Origin: Hibiscus mutabilis
Taxonomy: Eukaryota; Streptophyta; Magnoliopsida; Malvales; Malvaceae
Reading direction: 5' to 3'
DNA: 64,000 nt
Assembly (NCBI GenBank): GCA_019671005.1
Contig: CM033745.1
Span: 40,593,834-40,657,833, forward strand
Shown: positions 43,594-54,513 of the stretch, in pieces
How the letters are laid out: each line of letters opens with the position of its first letter
Position numbering within the stretch: the stretch's first letter is position 1
Notes under the pieces: generated by a model
Seen by the model: only the letters and a program-made list of their open reading frames with translations
Told to the model about the DNA's origin: nothing
Database searches by the model: none
Translations under genes and position numbers: made by a program

Positions 43594-45067
43594 GTACCGC
43601 AATATTGGGATCTGTTAGTTCGACTGAATTTTGGAAACCTGATAAACCGTAGAGATCTTCAAGTATGCAAATCACCAATTTACCCTTCTTAGGTAGAATT
43701 ACAAAATCACCCCTGATAGTCAAATGACCAAAATACCCTAATTGGCCAAAATGATCGCAACATCCCTAATGTATCTAATATCCTAAATGATCTTAATATA
43801 ACAGTTCCTAAATGCCTGGTTGGAGACGTTGGTTACTAAGCCCCTTTTAATGGGGAACACGTTTCTGAAATCATTTCAAAATTGTTAAAAGTTAAGTGTT
43901 TCCTTTTTTTGTAAATACCATGTATCTTCGAGAAATAAATTGTTCCATCTAGTGTGTTCCAAGTGCACATGAATATTCTCTCCAATTTGAACCGAAGACT
44001 TTCTCTTGATCTGAATCATGACTTTTATATGTTTTAAATATACCTTTATATCTGATATGAAGAACATACTCTCTAGTTATTGTTTCACTAAAACTATAGT
44101 TTGCTTTATATTACTGTTATTATTGATTACTGTTATTACGGTTATTATTACCTAGACTATTATACTGGTATTTATGATAGAGTATAAAGTCATTGTAGGT
44201 TCAGCCCTGATTTGGCTGGTGATTCCTACTGTTCCAGGTCCTATGCTTTCGCTAGAGTGATTTCTAATGGATCTAAGGTAGCCCTTTAGGATGGCACCTA
44301 CGCTCAATGGGCCTGGGTTAATGCCCCTTATAGATGCAGTTCTAGGAACTACATACTGGAGTTCGGTTGGATAGATAAAGAATTAAAATGAACTTTACTG
44401 CTACTTAAATTATATGTTCTAAAAAATGTTTTTTGTATTGTTACGTTTCATGTATTAACTTTGCTCTGTTGGAATGCACTAAACTCCTTGTTTTAATTTC
44501 CTCAATCCACCACTCTTTTGATTCTCTAGACTATAGGCTTCTCTCCTGATACTCAGTGATTGAATAAAGAACAAATATGTTATCTTCAAATATAACACTT
44601 CACTAAAATATCAAATCGTAATTGGAGTATGTTGTTGCCTAGAACATCATGACAGTGTTATGCTTGCCATATGCATGTGCTTATAGCTTAATTTGGTAGT
44701 TTTGTATTACCGAGCTTTCCTAAGCTCATGTTGTTTTACCATCATAGGTTAGAAGAAATCTACCAGGTATTGTAATCGACATCAGTATTCAGAGTTTTCT
44801 CAGTGTTGCTTTTAGAGCATGGTACTGGTACAGTGAGTGGGCATGTATGTCACGTTTTATTTTATGTTAGAGTTTGTAATATACTTTCGGATTACTGTTT
44901 TATGATTTTTTGTAATGACATTCTGACAAAGGATTTTTATTTTAACGCTTTAAAAGTATTAGTAAGAAGATAATTTTATTTGGGTTTTTACTGTGGGTCG
45001 CTCTCGCGACCTTAATATAACCTCCTAGAACTAGGTGTATCACATAAACTGGTTTAGGGGGGTTACA
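43594..45067 (+). repeat. TEK3 5' LTR, second part
   Basis: Continues the alignment to 58040-59394 and ends GGGGGGTTACA at 45067. No gene; the frame 43885-44067 has a counterpart at 58284-58469 in the other LTR. Confidence 0.85.
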
Positions 45068-45505
45068 TTTAGTGGTATTAGAGCTTAGAGTTGTGTCTTT
45101 CTGTGTAGATCGACCGATATTCTATCATAGGGTGTCTAGTCTTTGCATGCCCTCAAATCATAACTGTACTCATCTGAGTTGGAACTCTGATTTTGAATCA
45201 TTTTCTGTAATAAGTGCATCTAACCTTTCTATCTAAAATAGCTTGATCTGTTCTTGCAGGGATTGCCTAACGTTCGTCTGTGACTTGGATTAACTTGATG
45301 GATTTGAATATGGATAAAGAACCTGAGATGGTTCATGCATGTGAAATTGAATATTTGATTTAAATTGAGAATAAATGTTCGATTATATGAGGTAACCAAT
45401 ATAAGACTACATGTAAGGCTATTCAGTGATAATGATTATGTTTGAGAATATTCTGATGAAAATTTGATAAAAGTAGTATGAATTTAAAAGAAAGGTTTCC
45501 TTGGA
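45068..45505 (+). other. TEK3 primer site and start of internal region
   Basis: TGGTATTAGAGC at 45072-45083 is an initiator-Met-type primer site 4 bases from the LTR. The rest, up to the CHR1 target duplication TTGGA (45501-45505), is leader-like with no recognisable Gag. Confidence 0.75.
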
Positions 45506-46827
45506 TGTTATCCCGGTTGAGAGTTCTGAATCATATATATTATTGCCTGATTGTGATTCGAGTAAGAGCTTGAAAATCATTTGTCGTGGAAAGTTAGTTG
45601 CCGTGGCAATTGGGAATGTAAAGTTGTTGTAGCAATTTAGTTTCTGTGGCAACTGAATTTAAGATATGAATGTATAGTATTGGAAATTTATGGTAGAAGG
45701 AAATATGGACGTGGGGGATAGTGGCAGCGGCGTGGGCTTTGTAAGTTTGAAAAGGTTGACGGATTGTGACCCGCTAGCTATATAGAGCTAGGAACCAACA
45801 ATATACAATGATGGAATCGAAGTGACAGAGGGTGGAACGTGACCCACTAACTATAGAAAAGCTAGGAACCAATGATATAAACAAATGAATGGATGAAGAC
45901 CACAAGACAAAACTTGAAGCCGATCAAGTTCTTCAAAAGAACTAGAATGAAAACACCTTTGAAGAGTATTTTTTATAAATCAAAAGTTGTTTTTCAAATG
46001 ATCCTAAGGTGCCTATTTATAGTATTTTTAGGCAGCATATGAAAGGTCACGAAAAGATGAAACATTCTCATCAAATTGGTAATAAAATACACTTTAATGC
46101 TTGGTCTTTTCATCTTCAAGGCTGGCCAAATATCATAGATCATAAAGGAATGAATGTAGACATCCTTGTCGTCCACTTAGAGGTGACTCTTCCTATTCCT
46201 TGTTGATCTTCTTCACTAAATTGACTTAATAAGTGAATTAAGTCAGCAGTCGTTGCATGTTCCCTTGAAGAATTCGAACAACCCTTGAATTGGATGATAA
46301 AAATTAGCTTTGAATGCCTTAAATAGGTGAATAAAGAAGGCCTTCAATAGCTTGTCTCTTGGCTAAAGTTGAAAAGACTCCTCCTTGGTTCAAGCTTCAT
46401 CCACACGTCTATGTACCTAGACACAAAGGTAGGTTTTATTCAAACTTTAAATAAAAACATGCATGAAACAATTAAGTGCTAGTTAAATTAATTAACTAGT
46501 TGAATGAATAAACTAGTTTAATTAATGAACAAACTTTATTCAATGAACTACTTCCCTAAATGAACTATAAGCTTAAATGCATTGCATACTTTAATGGACA
46601 ACATGCTTATTGAATGCAATGAATTTTTTATGCAAACTTTAATTTCTCATGCAAATTCATGAATAATTAAAATAAAGTGTTCCCTCTTTGTTGTTGGTCT
46701 TTCTCCTTCACGTTCCAAGCTTGTCATAAACAAACTTTCCATGGCTGCTTGAAACTTCTTGGCCCTTGCACGTGTAATTGGACCACTTGGGTATTCTTCT
46801 GGGTCTTTACTAGCCATGATCGCATCA
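45506..46827 (-). repeat. CHR1 3' LTR
   Basis: 1322 bp, TGTTATCCC to CGCATCA. It aligns with 53188-54508 with differences at roughly one base in ten over the first hundred. Minus-strand TATA box (TATAAATA) at 46014-46021. A GC-rich stretch with GTTGCCGTGGCAAT-type words is at 45594-45655; a repeated segment with CTAGCTATATAGAGCTAG is at 45774-45791. The frame 45994-46206 is an LTR artefact. Confidence 0.88.
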
Positions 46828-47310
46828 GTCCCTCACTATTGGAAGCGATTTGTCCCCAAATCATCCCTACATCAAAAGGAGATAAATCAGACACATTGAA
46901 AGTTGCACTAACATTATACTCACCTGGGAGGTCTAGTTGATAGGCATTGTCGTTAACAAGCTTGACCACTTGGAAAAGACCATCCCCTCTAGGCATCAAT
47001 TTTGATTTTCGTTGGGCTGTAAACCTTTCTTTTCTCATACACTTCCAAACCCAATCTCCTGGTTCAATGGTAACTTGCTTTCGGCCTTTGTTAGCTTGCT
47101 TCTCGTATTGTTTCATTCTTTTCTCAATATTGTCCCGCACTTGTTGATGGATCTTCTTAACAAATTTAGTCTTGTTTCATCCATCTTTATTCACAATTTG
47201 ATCAGTGGGCAAAGGTAACATATCTAATGGAGTTAAGGGATTGAAACCATACACTACTTCGAAGGGTGACATTTTAGTGGCAGAATGTATGGACCGATTG
47301 TAAGCAAACT
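46724..47310 (-). pseudogene. CHR1 integrase C-terminal part
   Basis: The frame 46724-47140 carries KQYEKQANKGRKQVTIEPGD, KERFTAQRKSKLMPRGDG, NDNAYQLDLPGEYNVSATFN and VSDLSPFDVG, the conserved C-terminal DNA-binding block. Upstream in another frame LPHVEFAYNRSIHSATKMSP and PFEVVYGFNPLTPLD are readable (47200-47320). The last part of the open frame, inside the LTR, is shifted relative to the family's end. A chromodomain is not evident. Confidence 0.83.
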
Positions 47311-47936
47311 CTACATGTGGCAAGTCCTCAAATTTTTCTTGATAATTGTCCTTAACAACATGGACAAGACCCGGTTCACCACTTTAGTTTGACCATCCGT
47401 TTGCGGGTGACAAGTTGTGGAAATCAACAACTTGGTTCCAATTTTGCTCCATAGTGTCCTCCAAAAATGGCTTAAAATTTTCACAACTCGGTTGGATTCG
47501 ATAGTCCTTGGAACTCCATGCAATCTTATGATTTCCCTGAAAAACAAATTAGCATCATGCAAAATGTTGTTAGTCTTATTACAAGGAATAAAATGAGCCA
47601 TTTTAGAAAAATGATCCACTACTACAACGATGGAATCTTTGTTATTCTTTGTACGGGGCAACCCAAGTACAAAATCCATAGAAATGTCCATCCATGGTGC
47701 TCCTAGAATGGGTAGTGGTGTGTAGAGCCCAAATGGCATGACTTTCGACTTGGCCTTCCTATAGGTGATGCAACGTTCACATAACCTCTCCACATCTCGT
47801 TTCATTTTGGGCCAATATAGGTGCTCTTGAAGTATGCCCAACATCTTAGCTATCCCAAAATGTCTCATTAAGCCTCCTCTATGGGCTTATTTGGCAAGTA
47901 ACTCACGTGTGGAACCTTGTGAGATGTGTTGCGTGA
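47311..47936 (-). pseudogene. CHR1 integrase, zinc-binding and catalytic core
   Basis: Open frame 47311-47868 with HFGIAKMLGILQEHLYWPKM and CERC (HHCC zinc motif), then the core: MDISMDFVLGLPRTK (first Asp kept), VVVVDHFSKMAHFIP, then VPRTIESNRVVKILSHF where the family has SDRDVKF, so the second Asp is gone, and HPQTDGQTKVVNRVL where the family's catalytic Glu is Lys. Even apart from the shift at the end, the enzyme would be dead. Upstream it reads to SQGSTRELL at the S4 insertion point. Confidence 0.88.
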
Positions 47937-49371
47937 TGTGGTATACTATAAATGATAAGAAAATAGTGCAAGCATACACATCGAACAAGTACTAAAGTGA
48001 TAAGTGAGTATCGTCTCAATAGGGATTGGAGGCATTTCAGGTCAAGTTTAAGCAATGCAAACACAAACTGGAAATGTAAATGCTTTGGCAAACAGAAGCA
48101 AGGCAAGAAATATTGTAGCAAACAAATGTAATAAAAACTGGCTGAACTAAATAGACTTAAACTATCCTCACACGTGTGCGAAGCTCTCTATGGGAATGAC
48201 TGGCTGGGTTTTCTTAGATAACCTATGTCTAGCTCTTATGGATACCTCCACTTTCTAGCCTATCCTATGCTCGACAGGGTTTACGAAGGGTGCTCCTAAG
48301 CTATCTCTAGTAAGGAGTCTGGTAGTCAGAAATGCTACTACAATACCTCTCAGCGTGAACCCTAGCATACCTCTACCCACGAAGTACTACCCTTTTTAGC
48401 CATTGAAACCCTTCCCTTATCTCTAAGGTGGGTTAGAGTTGTGCCTCTCAACAGTCAACTCTATTGCCTACGTGGATCTAAGCCTAGCTCTCTCGACCAC
48501 TAGGCTAATCTAACACCTAAAGAAAGGCCAACCCTCGAAGGCTCTTACAACCTTAGGGAAAATAAAACAATAGTCAAAGCATGGATAAAACTAAAAAACA
48601 GAAAAGCATCCATTAAAAGAAACTAAACAGAAGCATCCAAACAAACCTAAGCCATCTAAAATTAGTTCATGGCTGGGTAATAAACATCCAACATCATTTT
48701 GTTCATACAAACCCATATCCAAAAATAAGAAAATGTCAAAGCAAAAAGCAGAAAGAAAGATGAACTCCCAATCCGCCTTGGACTACCACGAACCACCCTA
48801 GGCTTGTTGCTTCTCTCAAAGGCTAGTAAGGTCACCCTTGGGAGCTTCAAATATGGAGGACACCAAGTTGAGGAAGATAATGGAGGAATGCAACCACCTT
48901 GGATCTTCTCCCTCTTAGCCTTAAAGTCACTTTTTAGCCCCCTTTTAATGAGGGTATCTTGTCCTTTTTATAGTGGAGGCTCCTAGGGTTTTATGACCTA
49001 AACATTCCTTGTATGACTCAAGGAATATTCCCTGGCACATGCTTGGCATAAGGGACAAATGGGGGTTCTCACATGTGGGCTGGAAAATATCTTCTTCATT
49101 TTTGTCCTTTGCTGCACCCAACTTTTATAGTCCAAAATGCTATGGCATTTTCAGTTACTCTTCCCTGCTCACCTGCACATCACTAGACCAGACCAACCCT
49201 TTCTCAAGCAGAAGCAGCGCCCATTTTTTAATTAAACCCTAACAAGAAAAGCAACAAAACCAAATGAATCTACATGGATTAAATGCAGGTAAATGCAAAT
49301 GAAATGAGCTTGAAAACAAGCAAATAACAGAGTAAAAAGGCATGAAATATATGCATTTTGCAAGGTTATCA
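47937..49371 (-). repeat. S4, solo LTR (Athila-like) inside CHR1 pol
   Basis: 1435 bp, TGTTGCGTGATG to AAGGTTATCA, the same ends as ATH1 LTRs in type. Flanking 5-mers AGATG (47932-47936) and GGATG (49372-49376). Removing it with one copy restores the pol reading (KLCISQGSTRELL). Minus-strand TATAAAAAGG near 48965 gives orientation. It represents a different Athila subfamily from ATH1. The frames at 47903-48121 and 48662-49242 are inside it and are not genes. Confidence 0.86.
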
Positions 49372-49376
49372 GGATG

Positions 49377-50008
49377 CATAACTTTCCTTCCTTGAATAGG
49401 AACCCATCATTCCTATAGTATTTGTTAAACGTTCATTTCTCACACGCCTTAAAAATATCTCCAAAATCAAGATCAGAATAATATAATTCTTTAAGATAAG
49501 CAAATCCCAACAATTTAGAATCTAAGGTATTTAGAAGAGTATATCTTCGTGAAAAAGCATCGACAACTATATTCTCTTTACCTTTCTTATACTTAATCAC
49601 ATATGGGAAAGTTTCAAGAAACTCCACCCATTTGGCATGCCTTTTGTTGAGATTATGTTGTCCCCGGATGTGCTTTAATGCCTCATGATCCGTGTGAATT
49701 ATGAACTCCTTACGCCAAAGTTAATGTTGCCACGTTTCCATAGCCTGAATAAGAGCATACATCTCCTTTTCATAAGTGGGATAATTAAGCGTAGCTCCAC
49801 TCAACTTCTCGCTGAAATAGGCTATAGGATGTCCTCCTTTAGATAAGACTGCTCCAATTCCCACACCCGATGCATCATATTCAATTTCAAATGTTTTGTT
49901 AAAATCATGTAAGGTGAGTAAAGGTGCATGAATTAAACACTCTTTAATGGCATTAAAGGACTTCTCTTGATCTCCCCCAAAAGAAGTTATAATTCTTCTT
50001 GATAACAC
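49377..50008 (-). pseudogene. CHR1 RNase H and linker to integrase
   Basis: The frame 49721-50008 starts in the RT-RNase H connection and has FEIEYDASGVGIGAVLSKGG, IAYFSEKLSGATLNYPTYEK and EMYALIQAMETWQH. The frame 49433-49627 continues with YVIKYKKGKENIVVDAFSRR. The HTDHE-type segment between them (about 49680-49710, IIHTDHEALKHI) is in another frame. The linker ends FLFKEGKLCI at the S4 junction. Confidence 0.86.
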
Positions 50009-50621
50009 TTGTTAATGGGGCAGCTATAGTGCTGAAATTAGGGATGAATCTCTGATAAAAGCTTGCGAGTCCATGGAAGCTCCTTACTTGAGGAATGCTT
50101 TTTGGTTGTGTCCACTCTTCAATGGCTTTAACCTTCTCTTTGTCAACCTCCAATCCTTCAGAACTCACAACAAAAACCAAAAACACAACTTTGTCAGAAC
50201 ATAAAGTACATTTTTGCAAGTTAGCGAACAACTTCTCTTTCCTTAAAACAATCAAGACTGACCTCAAATGTTGAACATGTTGTTCCATTGATTTACTATA
50301 GATTAGTATATCATCAAAGTAAGCCACACAAAACTTACCCAAGAATGATCTAAGAATATGAGTCATTAACCTCATAAAAGTACTTGGTGCATTAGTTAAG
50401 CCAAAAGGCATAACCAACCACTCATAAAGGCCTTGCTTGGTCTTGAATGATATCTTCCACTCATCACCTTCCCGCATCCTTATTGGGTGGTAACCACTTT
50501 TAAGATCAACCTTTGAAATGAGGTTATAACCACTAAGCTCATCCAATATATCATTTAAGCGGGGAATAGGGTGATGATACTTTACCGTAATCTTGTTTAC
50601 CGCCTGGCAGTCCACACACAT
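49953..50621 (-). pseudogene. CHR1 reverse transcriptase
   Basis: Open frame of 222 codons with MCVDCQAVNKITVKYHHPIP, ISKVDLKSGYHPIRMREGDE, YEWLVMPFGLTNAPSTFMRL, active-site YFDDILIYSKS (both Asp kept), and FHGLASFYQRFIPNFSTIAA. A stop just before the start codon replaces a sense codon in the family's fingers region, and the frame is lost at the end. Upstream fingers (50622-50720) are readable with changes. Confidence 0.9.
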
Positions 50622-51159
50622 GCGCTAAGTTCCATCCTTCTTTGGCATAAGTAAGACCGGTACGACACATGGGCTAAGATTTTCCCTCACGTATTCTTTT
50701 GCCATGAACTCAGATACTTGCCTTTGCAACTCTTTAGTTTCTTCGGGGTTACTTCGGTAAGCTGGTCGATTTAGAATGATGGCATCGAGTACAAAGTTGA
50801 TTTGATGTTCAATGCCACGAATAGGTGGCAGTACATCCGTAATTTCCTTCAGAAATAAATAATCAAATTATTGTAATAAAGAAACAACAAACGAAGGAAA
50901 ATCTTTAATAAGGTGGTTAGTGTTTAAGAAATTTTCCTTGTACACGAGCACAAGTGCTTCCTTTCCCATTAATAAATAGTTCCTCAACTCTCTTTTGAAA
51001 GAACGCTGATTTTCTTTCCCTCATCTTGGTCACTTTCTTTTATTTTTACCTCTATTTTGGTCTCTCTCTTTTTGGATTTTTTGAAACTCTCACTCAAGTG
51101 GATTTGATCTTTTTGTACCTATTTTGGTGAAAACGGGGCTAGAGTAATCTTTCTCGCCT

Positions 51160-51582
51160 TATGGGTGAATGTATACCGGTTGGTATACCCATCATGCACT
51201 ACATGTCTATCGAACTGCCATGGCCGTCCTAGTAGTAGGTGACCAGCGTGCATAGAAACAACGTCGCAAAGTACTTTGTCATTATACTTTCCAATGAGAA
51301 AGCAATAAGGACTTGCTTGGAAACTTTGATTTCTCCTCCATCATTGAGCCACTCCAGCTTGTAGGGATGTGGATGCTTTGTTGTTTCTAAGCCAAGCTTT
51401 TCTACCATCAAAGTACTAGAAACGTTAGTACAACTCCCACCATCTATAATGACAAAGCATACCTTTCCACCTATGTGGCAGCGAGTATGAAAGATGTTCT
51501 CACACTGTTCATCTCCTTCAATTGACTGCATGCTTATACTACTTTTGATAATGAGAGCCTCTCCTTCCATGGCATGCTCCAA
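51160..51582 (-). pseudogene. CHR1 aspartic protease
   Basis: Open frame 51229-51582. ENIFHTRCHIGGKVCFVIID is followed by GGSCTNVSSTLMVEKLGL: the retropepsin active site with Asp in IIDGGSC. Then HPYKLEWLNDGGEIKVSKQV. The family's LLGRPWQYD-type end is in a shifted frame around 51200-51235. The stretch 50700-51160 between protease and RT holds only broken linker sequence. Confidence 0.82.
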
Positions 51583-51942
51583 TTCTTTATATTCTTGGAT
51601 GACAATATCTTCATTCTCATCCTCCCCTTGATTTGATTCGACTTCTCCATTATCTCGAAGAAGAATGGTGTTGTGGTTTGGACATTGACTTGCAATATGT
51701 CTTCACCCAAGCACCTGAAACATTGGACATCACGGGATCGAACTAGCATAGTTGTTCTCTTTCCCTTGATAGTTTCAACAATGGGTTTAGCATTCTTTGA
51801 TGGCCTACCTCATTCCTTAGGAGTAAAGGATGGCTTCGGTTTGTAGGGACCTTGCCCCTAATTGGCAGTGGATCCTCCATAGCCATAGATTGTGCCTTTC
51901 CTCTTGAGTTGCCTCTCTATCTTCATTTCTATATGAACCATG

Positions 51943-51974
<32 letters not shown>

Positions 51975-52680
51975 AATGGCAGCAATGTTTGGATCAAGGC
52001 TAGATAGAAATATGTCCATTGTTGCTTCTCAATCCTCATCAATGTTGGCTCTGATCATGGCTACTTCTATCTCTTTGTAATAGTCCTCAATACTAGGGTT
52101 GCCTTGTGTGAGGTTTTGAAGCTTGTTTAACAGCTCCCTATTATAGTGAGTTGGAATGAACCTCCTACGCATAACGGCTTTCATCTCATTCCATGTAGAA
52201 ATTGGATGTTCACCATTGCGCCTTCTGCTAGATGTCAATTGATCCCACCATATTAGTGCATAATCCATGAATTCAACGGCGGGTAGTTTTACCTTCTTAT
52301 GCTCAGAGTAATTGTGGCACTCGAAGATGTTCTCAATTTTCTTTTCCCAAGATAGCTAAGCCTCAGGATCGGTTTTGCCTTGGAATGGTGGAATGTTAAT
52401 CTTGATGTTGTTAAGATCATCATCCACTCGTGGGCGGGCTCTTTGGTGCCTAGGCTCTCGATGCCTCAAACTATGCTGAGAGGCTCGCTCGTCTGCTTGT
52501 TCATCAACCACCTCATCATCATATTCTTCCTCGTAGTTTGAATTTTGCATCCTTTGAGATATTTCCTCCAAATGTTCTAGCCACTCTTGAAATGGCCCTA
52601 TCCTTTGTTGCAACCACCTGTCCATTTCTCGAATAACGTCTTGAAGATTGGAATTATTTTAATCCATGTTAACATTATTA
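51583..52680 (-). pseudogene. CHR1 Gag
   Basis: N-terminal part at 52356-52625 (MDRWLQQRIGPFQEWLEHLE, an acidic stretch, then DLNNIKINIPPFQGKTDPEA). The capsid part at 52029-52268 has YALIWWDQLTSSRRRNGEHP, WNEMKAVMRRRFIPTHY and LNKLQNLTQGNPSIEDYYKE. The zinc-knuckle region lies near 51650-51740: RSRDVQCFRCLGEDI, with the His and last Cys in a shifted frame. Three frames or stops divide it. Confidence 0.86.
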
Positions 52681-53162
52681 CTATCACCAACAGTGTTTCC
52701 TACAGAATTTTGAGACATGTTTAGTAACACAATAAAATATAAACCTTACCAGCACAAAATCTCACCTTTCCTCTCCAAGAAAATGCACTCACACTCATGT
52801 GTCACTTGGGATGGCTTTTACCCTCGATGTGCACTCTTGCCTTTTACCCCTCTTGCTCCTTATTCAAGTTCTAATGGAACTCCCTCAAGGCTTACAAGGT
52901 CTCTTGTGGAATTCGGCTGAAACAAACTTGGTTAGGTAGTAGTTTGAAGTGGATAGAAGAGAAAATTGGTTACAAAGAAAAGAAACGTTGACAATAGGTA
53001 AAGAAAAAGAAATGGGCAAAATAAATAGATGAATATCTCATTATTTTTTTCCTTTTTTTAAAGATGAAAAGATTGCTCTATCCCTCTTTAAAATTTGCTT
53101 TTGAATTTTTTTCTTTCTTTTTTTACTAACTCGAGAGAGAGAAAACTACAAACTTACTGAAT

Positions 53163-53182
53163 CAACCTACTCTGATACCAAA
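53163..53182 (-). other. CHR1 primer binding site, initiator-Met tRNA type
   Basis: Minus strand reads TGGTATCAGAGTAGG, a standard site, 6 bases from the LTR edge at 53188. The region 52681-53162 upstream of Gag is leader without ORF significance. Confidence 0.9.
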
Positions 53183-53187
53183 TGATA

Positions 53188-54508
53188 TGATCCTGATTGA
53201 GAGTTTCGAACCATATATGTTGTTGCCCGATCGTGATTCGAGTAAGAGCTTAAAGATTGTTTTCCGTGGAAAGTTAGTTGTCGTGGTAATTGGGAATGTG
53301 AAGTTGCCGTACCAATTTAGTTGCATTGGCAACTGGATTTAAGATATGAATGGATAGTATTGGAAATTTATGGTAGAAGGAAATATGGATGTGGGGGATA
53401 GTGGTGGTGGAGTAGGCTTTGTAAGTTTGAAAAGGCTGACAGATTGTGACCTGCTAGCTATATAAAGTTAGGAACCAAAAATATACATTGATGGAAACGA
53501 AGTGATAGAGGGTGGAACGTGACCCACTAGTTATAGAAAAGCTAGGAACCAACGCTATAAACAAATGATTGGATAAAGGCCACTAGACAAACTTGGAGCC
53601 GATAAAGTTCTTCAAAAGAACTAGAATGAAATCACCTTTTAAGAGTATTGTTTTTATAAATCAAAAGTTGTTTTTCAAATGATCCTAAGGTGCCTATTTA
53701 TAGTATTTCTAGGCAGCATATGAAAGGTCACACAAAGATGAAACATTCTCATCAAATCGGTAATAAAACACACTTGAATGCTTGGTGTTTTCATCTTTAA
53801 GGCTGGCCAAATATCATAGATCATAAAGGAATGAATGTAGACAACCTTGTCATCCACTTAGAGGTGACTCTTCCTATTTCATGCTGATCTTCTTCACTAA
53901 ATTGACTTAATAAGTGAATTAAGTTAGCCTTCATTGCATGTTCCTTTGAAGAATTCGAACAACCCTTGAATTGGATGAGAAAAACCAGCTTTGAATGCCT
54001 TAAATAGGTGAATAAGGAAGGCCTTCAATAGCTTGTCTCTTGGCTAAAGTTGAAAAGACTCCTCCTTGGTTCAAGCTTCATCTACACGTCCATGTACCTA
54101 GGCACAATGGTAGCTTTTATTCAAACTTTAAATAAAAACATGCATGAAACAATTAAGTGATAGTTAAATTAATAAACTAGTTGAATGAATAAACTAGTTT
54201 AATTAATGAACTAACTTTATTCAATGAACTACTTCCCTAAATGAACTATAAGCTTAAATGCAATGCATACTTTAATGAACAACATGCTTATTGAATGCAA
54301 TGAATTTTTTATGCAAAGTTTAATTTCTCATGCAAATTCATGCATAAGTAAAATAACGTGTTTCCCCTTTGTTGTTGGTCTTTCTCCTTAATGTTCCAAG
54401 CTTTTCATAAACAAACTTTCCATGGATGATTGAAACTTCTTGGCCCTTGCACGTGTAATTGGCCCACTTGGGTATTCTTCCGGGTCTTTGCGGGCCATGA
54501 TCACATCG
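53188..54508 (-). repeat. CHR1 5' LTR
   Basis: 1321 bp, from TGATCCTG to CACATCG (the final A has become G). TATA box on the minus strand at 53695-53702. The flanking TTGGA (54509-54513) matches the other side exactly. The frame 53675-53857 mirrors that at 45994-46176 in the other LTR. Confidence 0.88.
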
Positions 54509-54513
54509 TTGGA

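Larger units (their letters stand above)
45506..54508 (-). mobile_element. CHR1, chromovirus (CRM/Galadriel-like), nested in TEK3
   Basis: 9.0 kb, minus strand, flanked by perfect TTGGA repeats (45501-45505 and 54509-54513). LTRs are 45506-46827 and 53188-54508 (about 1.32 kb each). An initiator-Met primer site, Gag, protease, RT-RNase H and integrase are in Ty3/gypsy order. The integrase end (KERFTAQRKSKLMPRGDG) and the GAGGGACTGATGCGATCATGG-type tract/LTR edge suggest a chromovirus other than Tekay; CRM versus Galadriel is not resolved. Solo LTR S4 lies between RNase H and integrase. Shifts, stops and lost catalytic residues make it inactive. Confidence 0.87.

Noticed and set aside
46009..46206. 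65-codon plus-strand frame near a TATA-like sequence
   Set aside because: Sits in the CHR1 LTR; the TATA box reads on the minus strand and the frame has no features.
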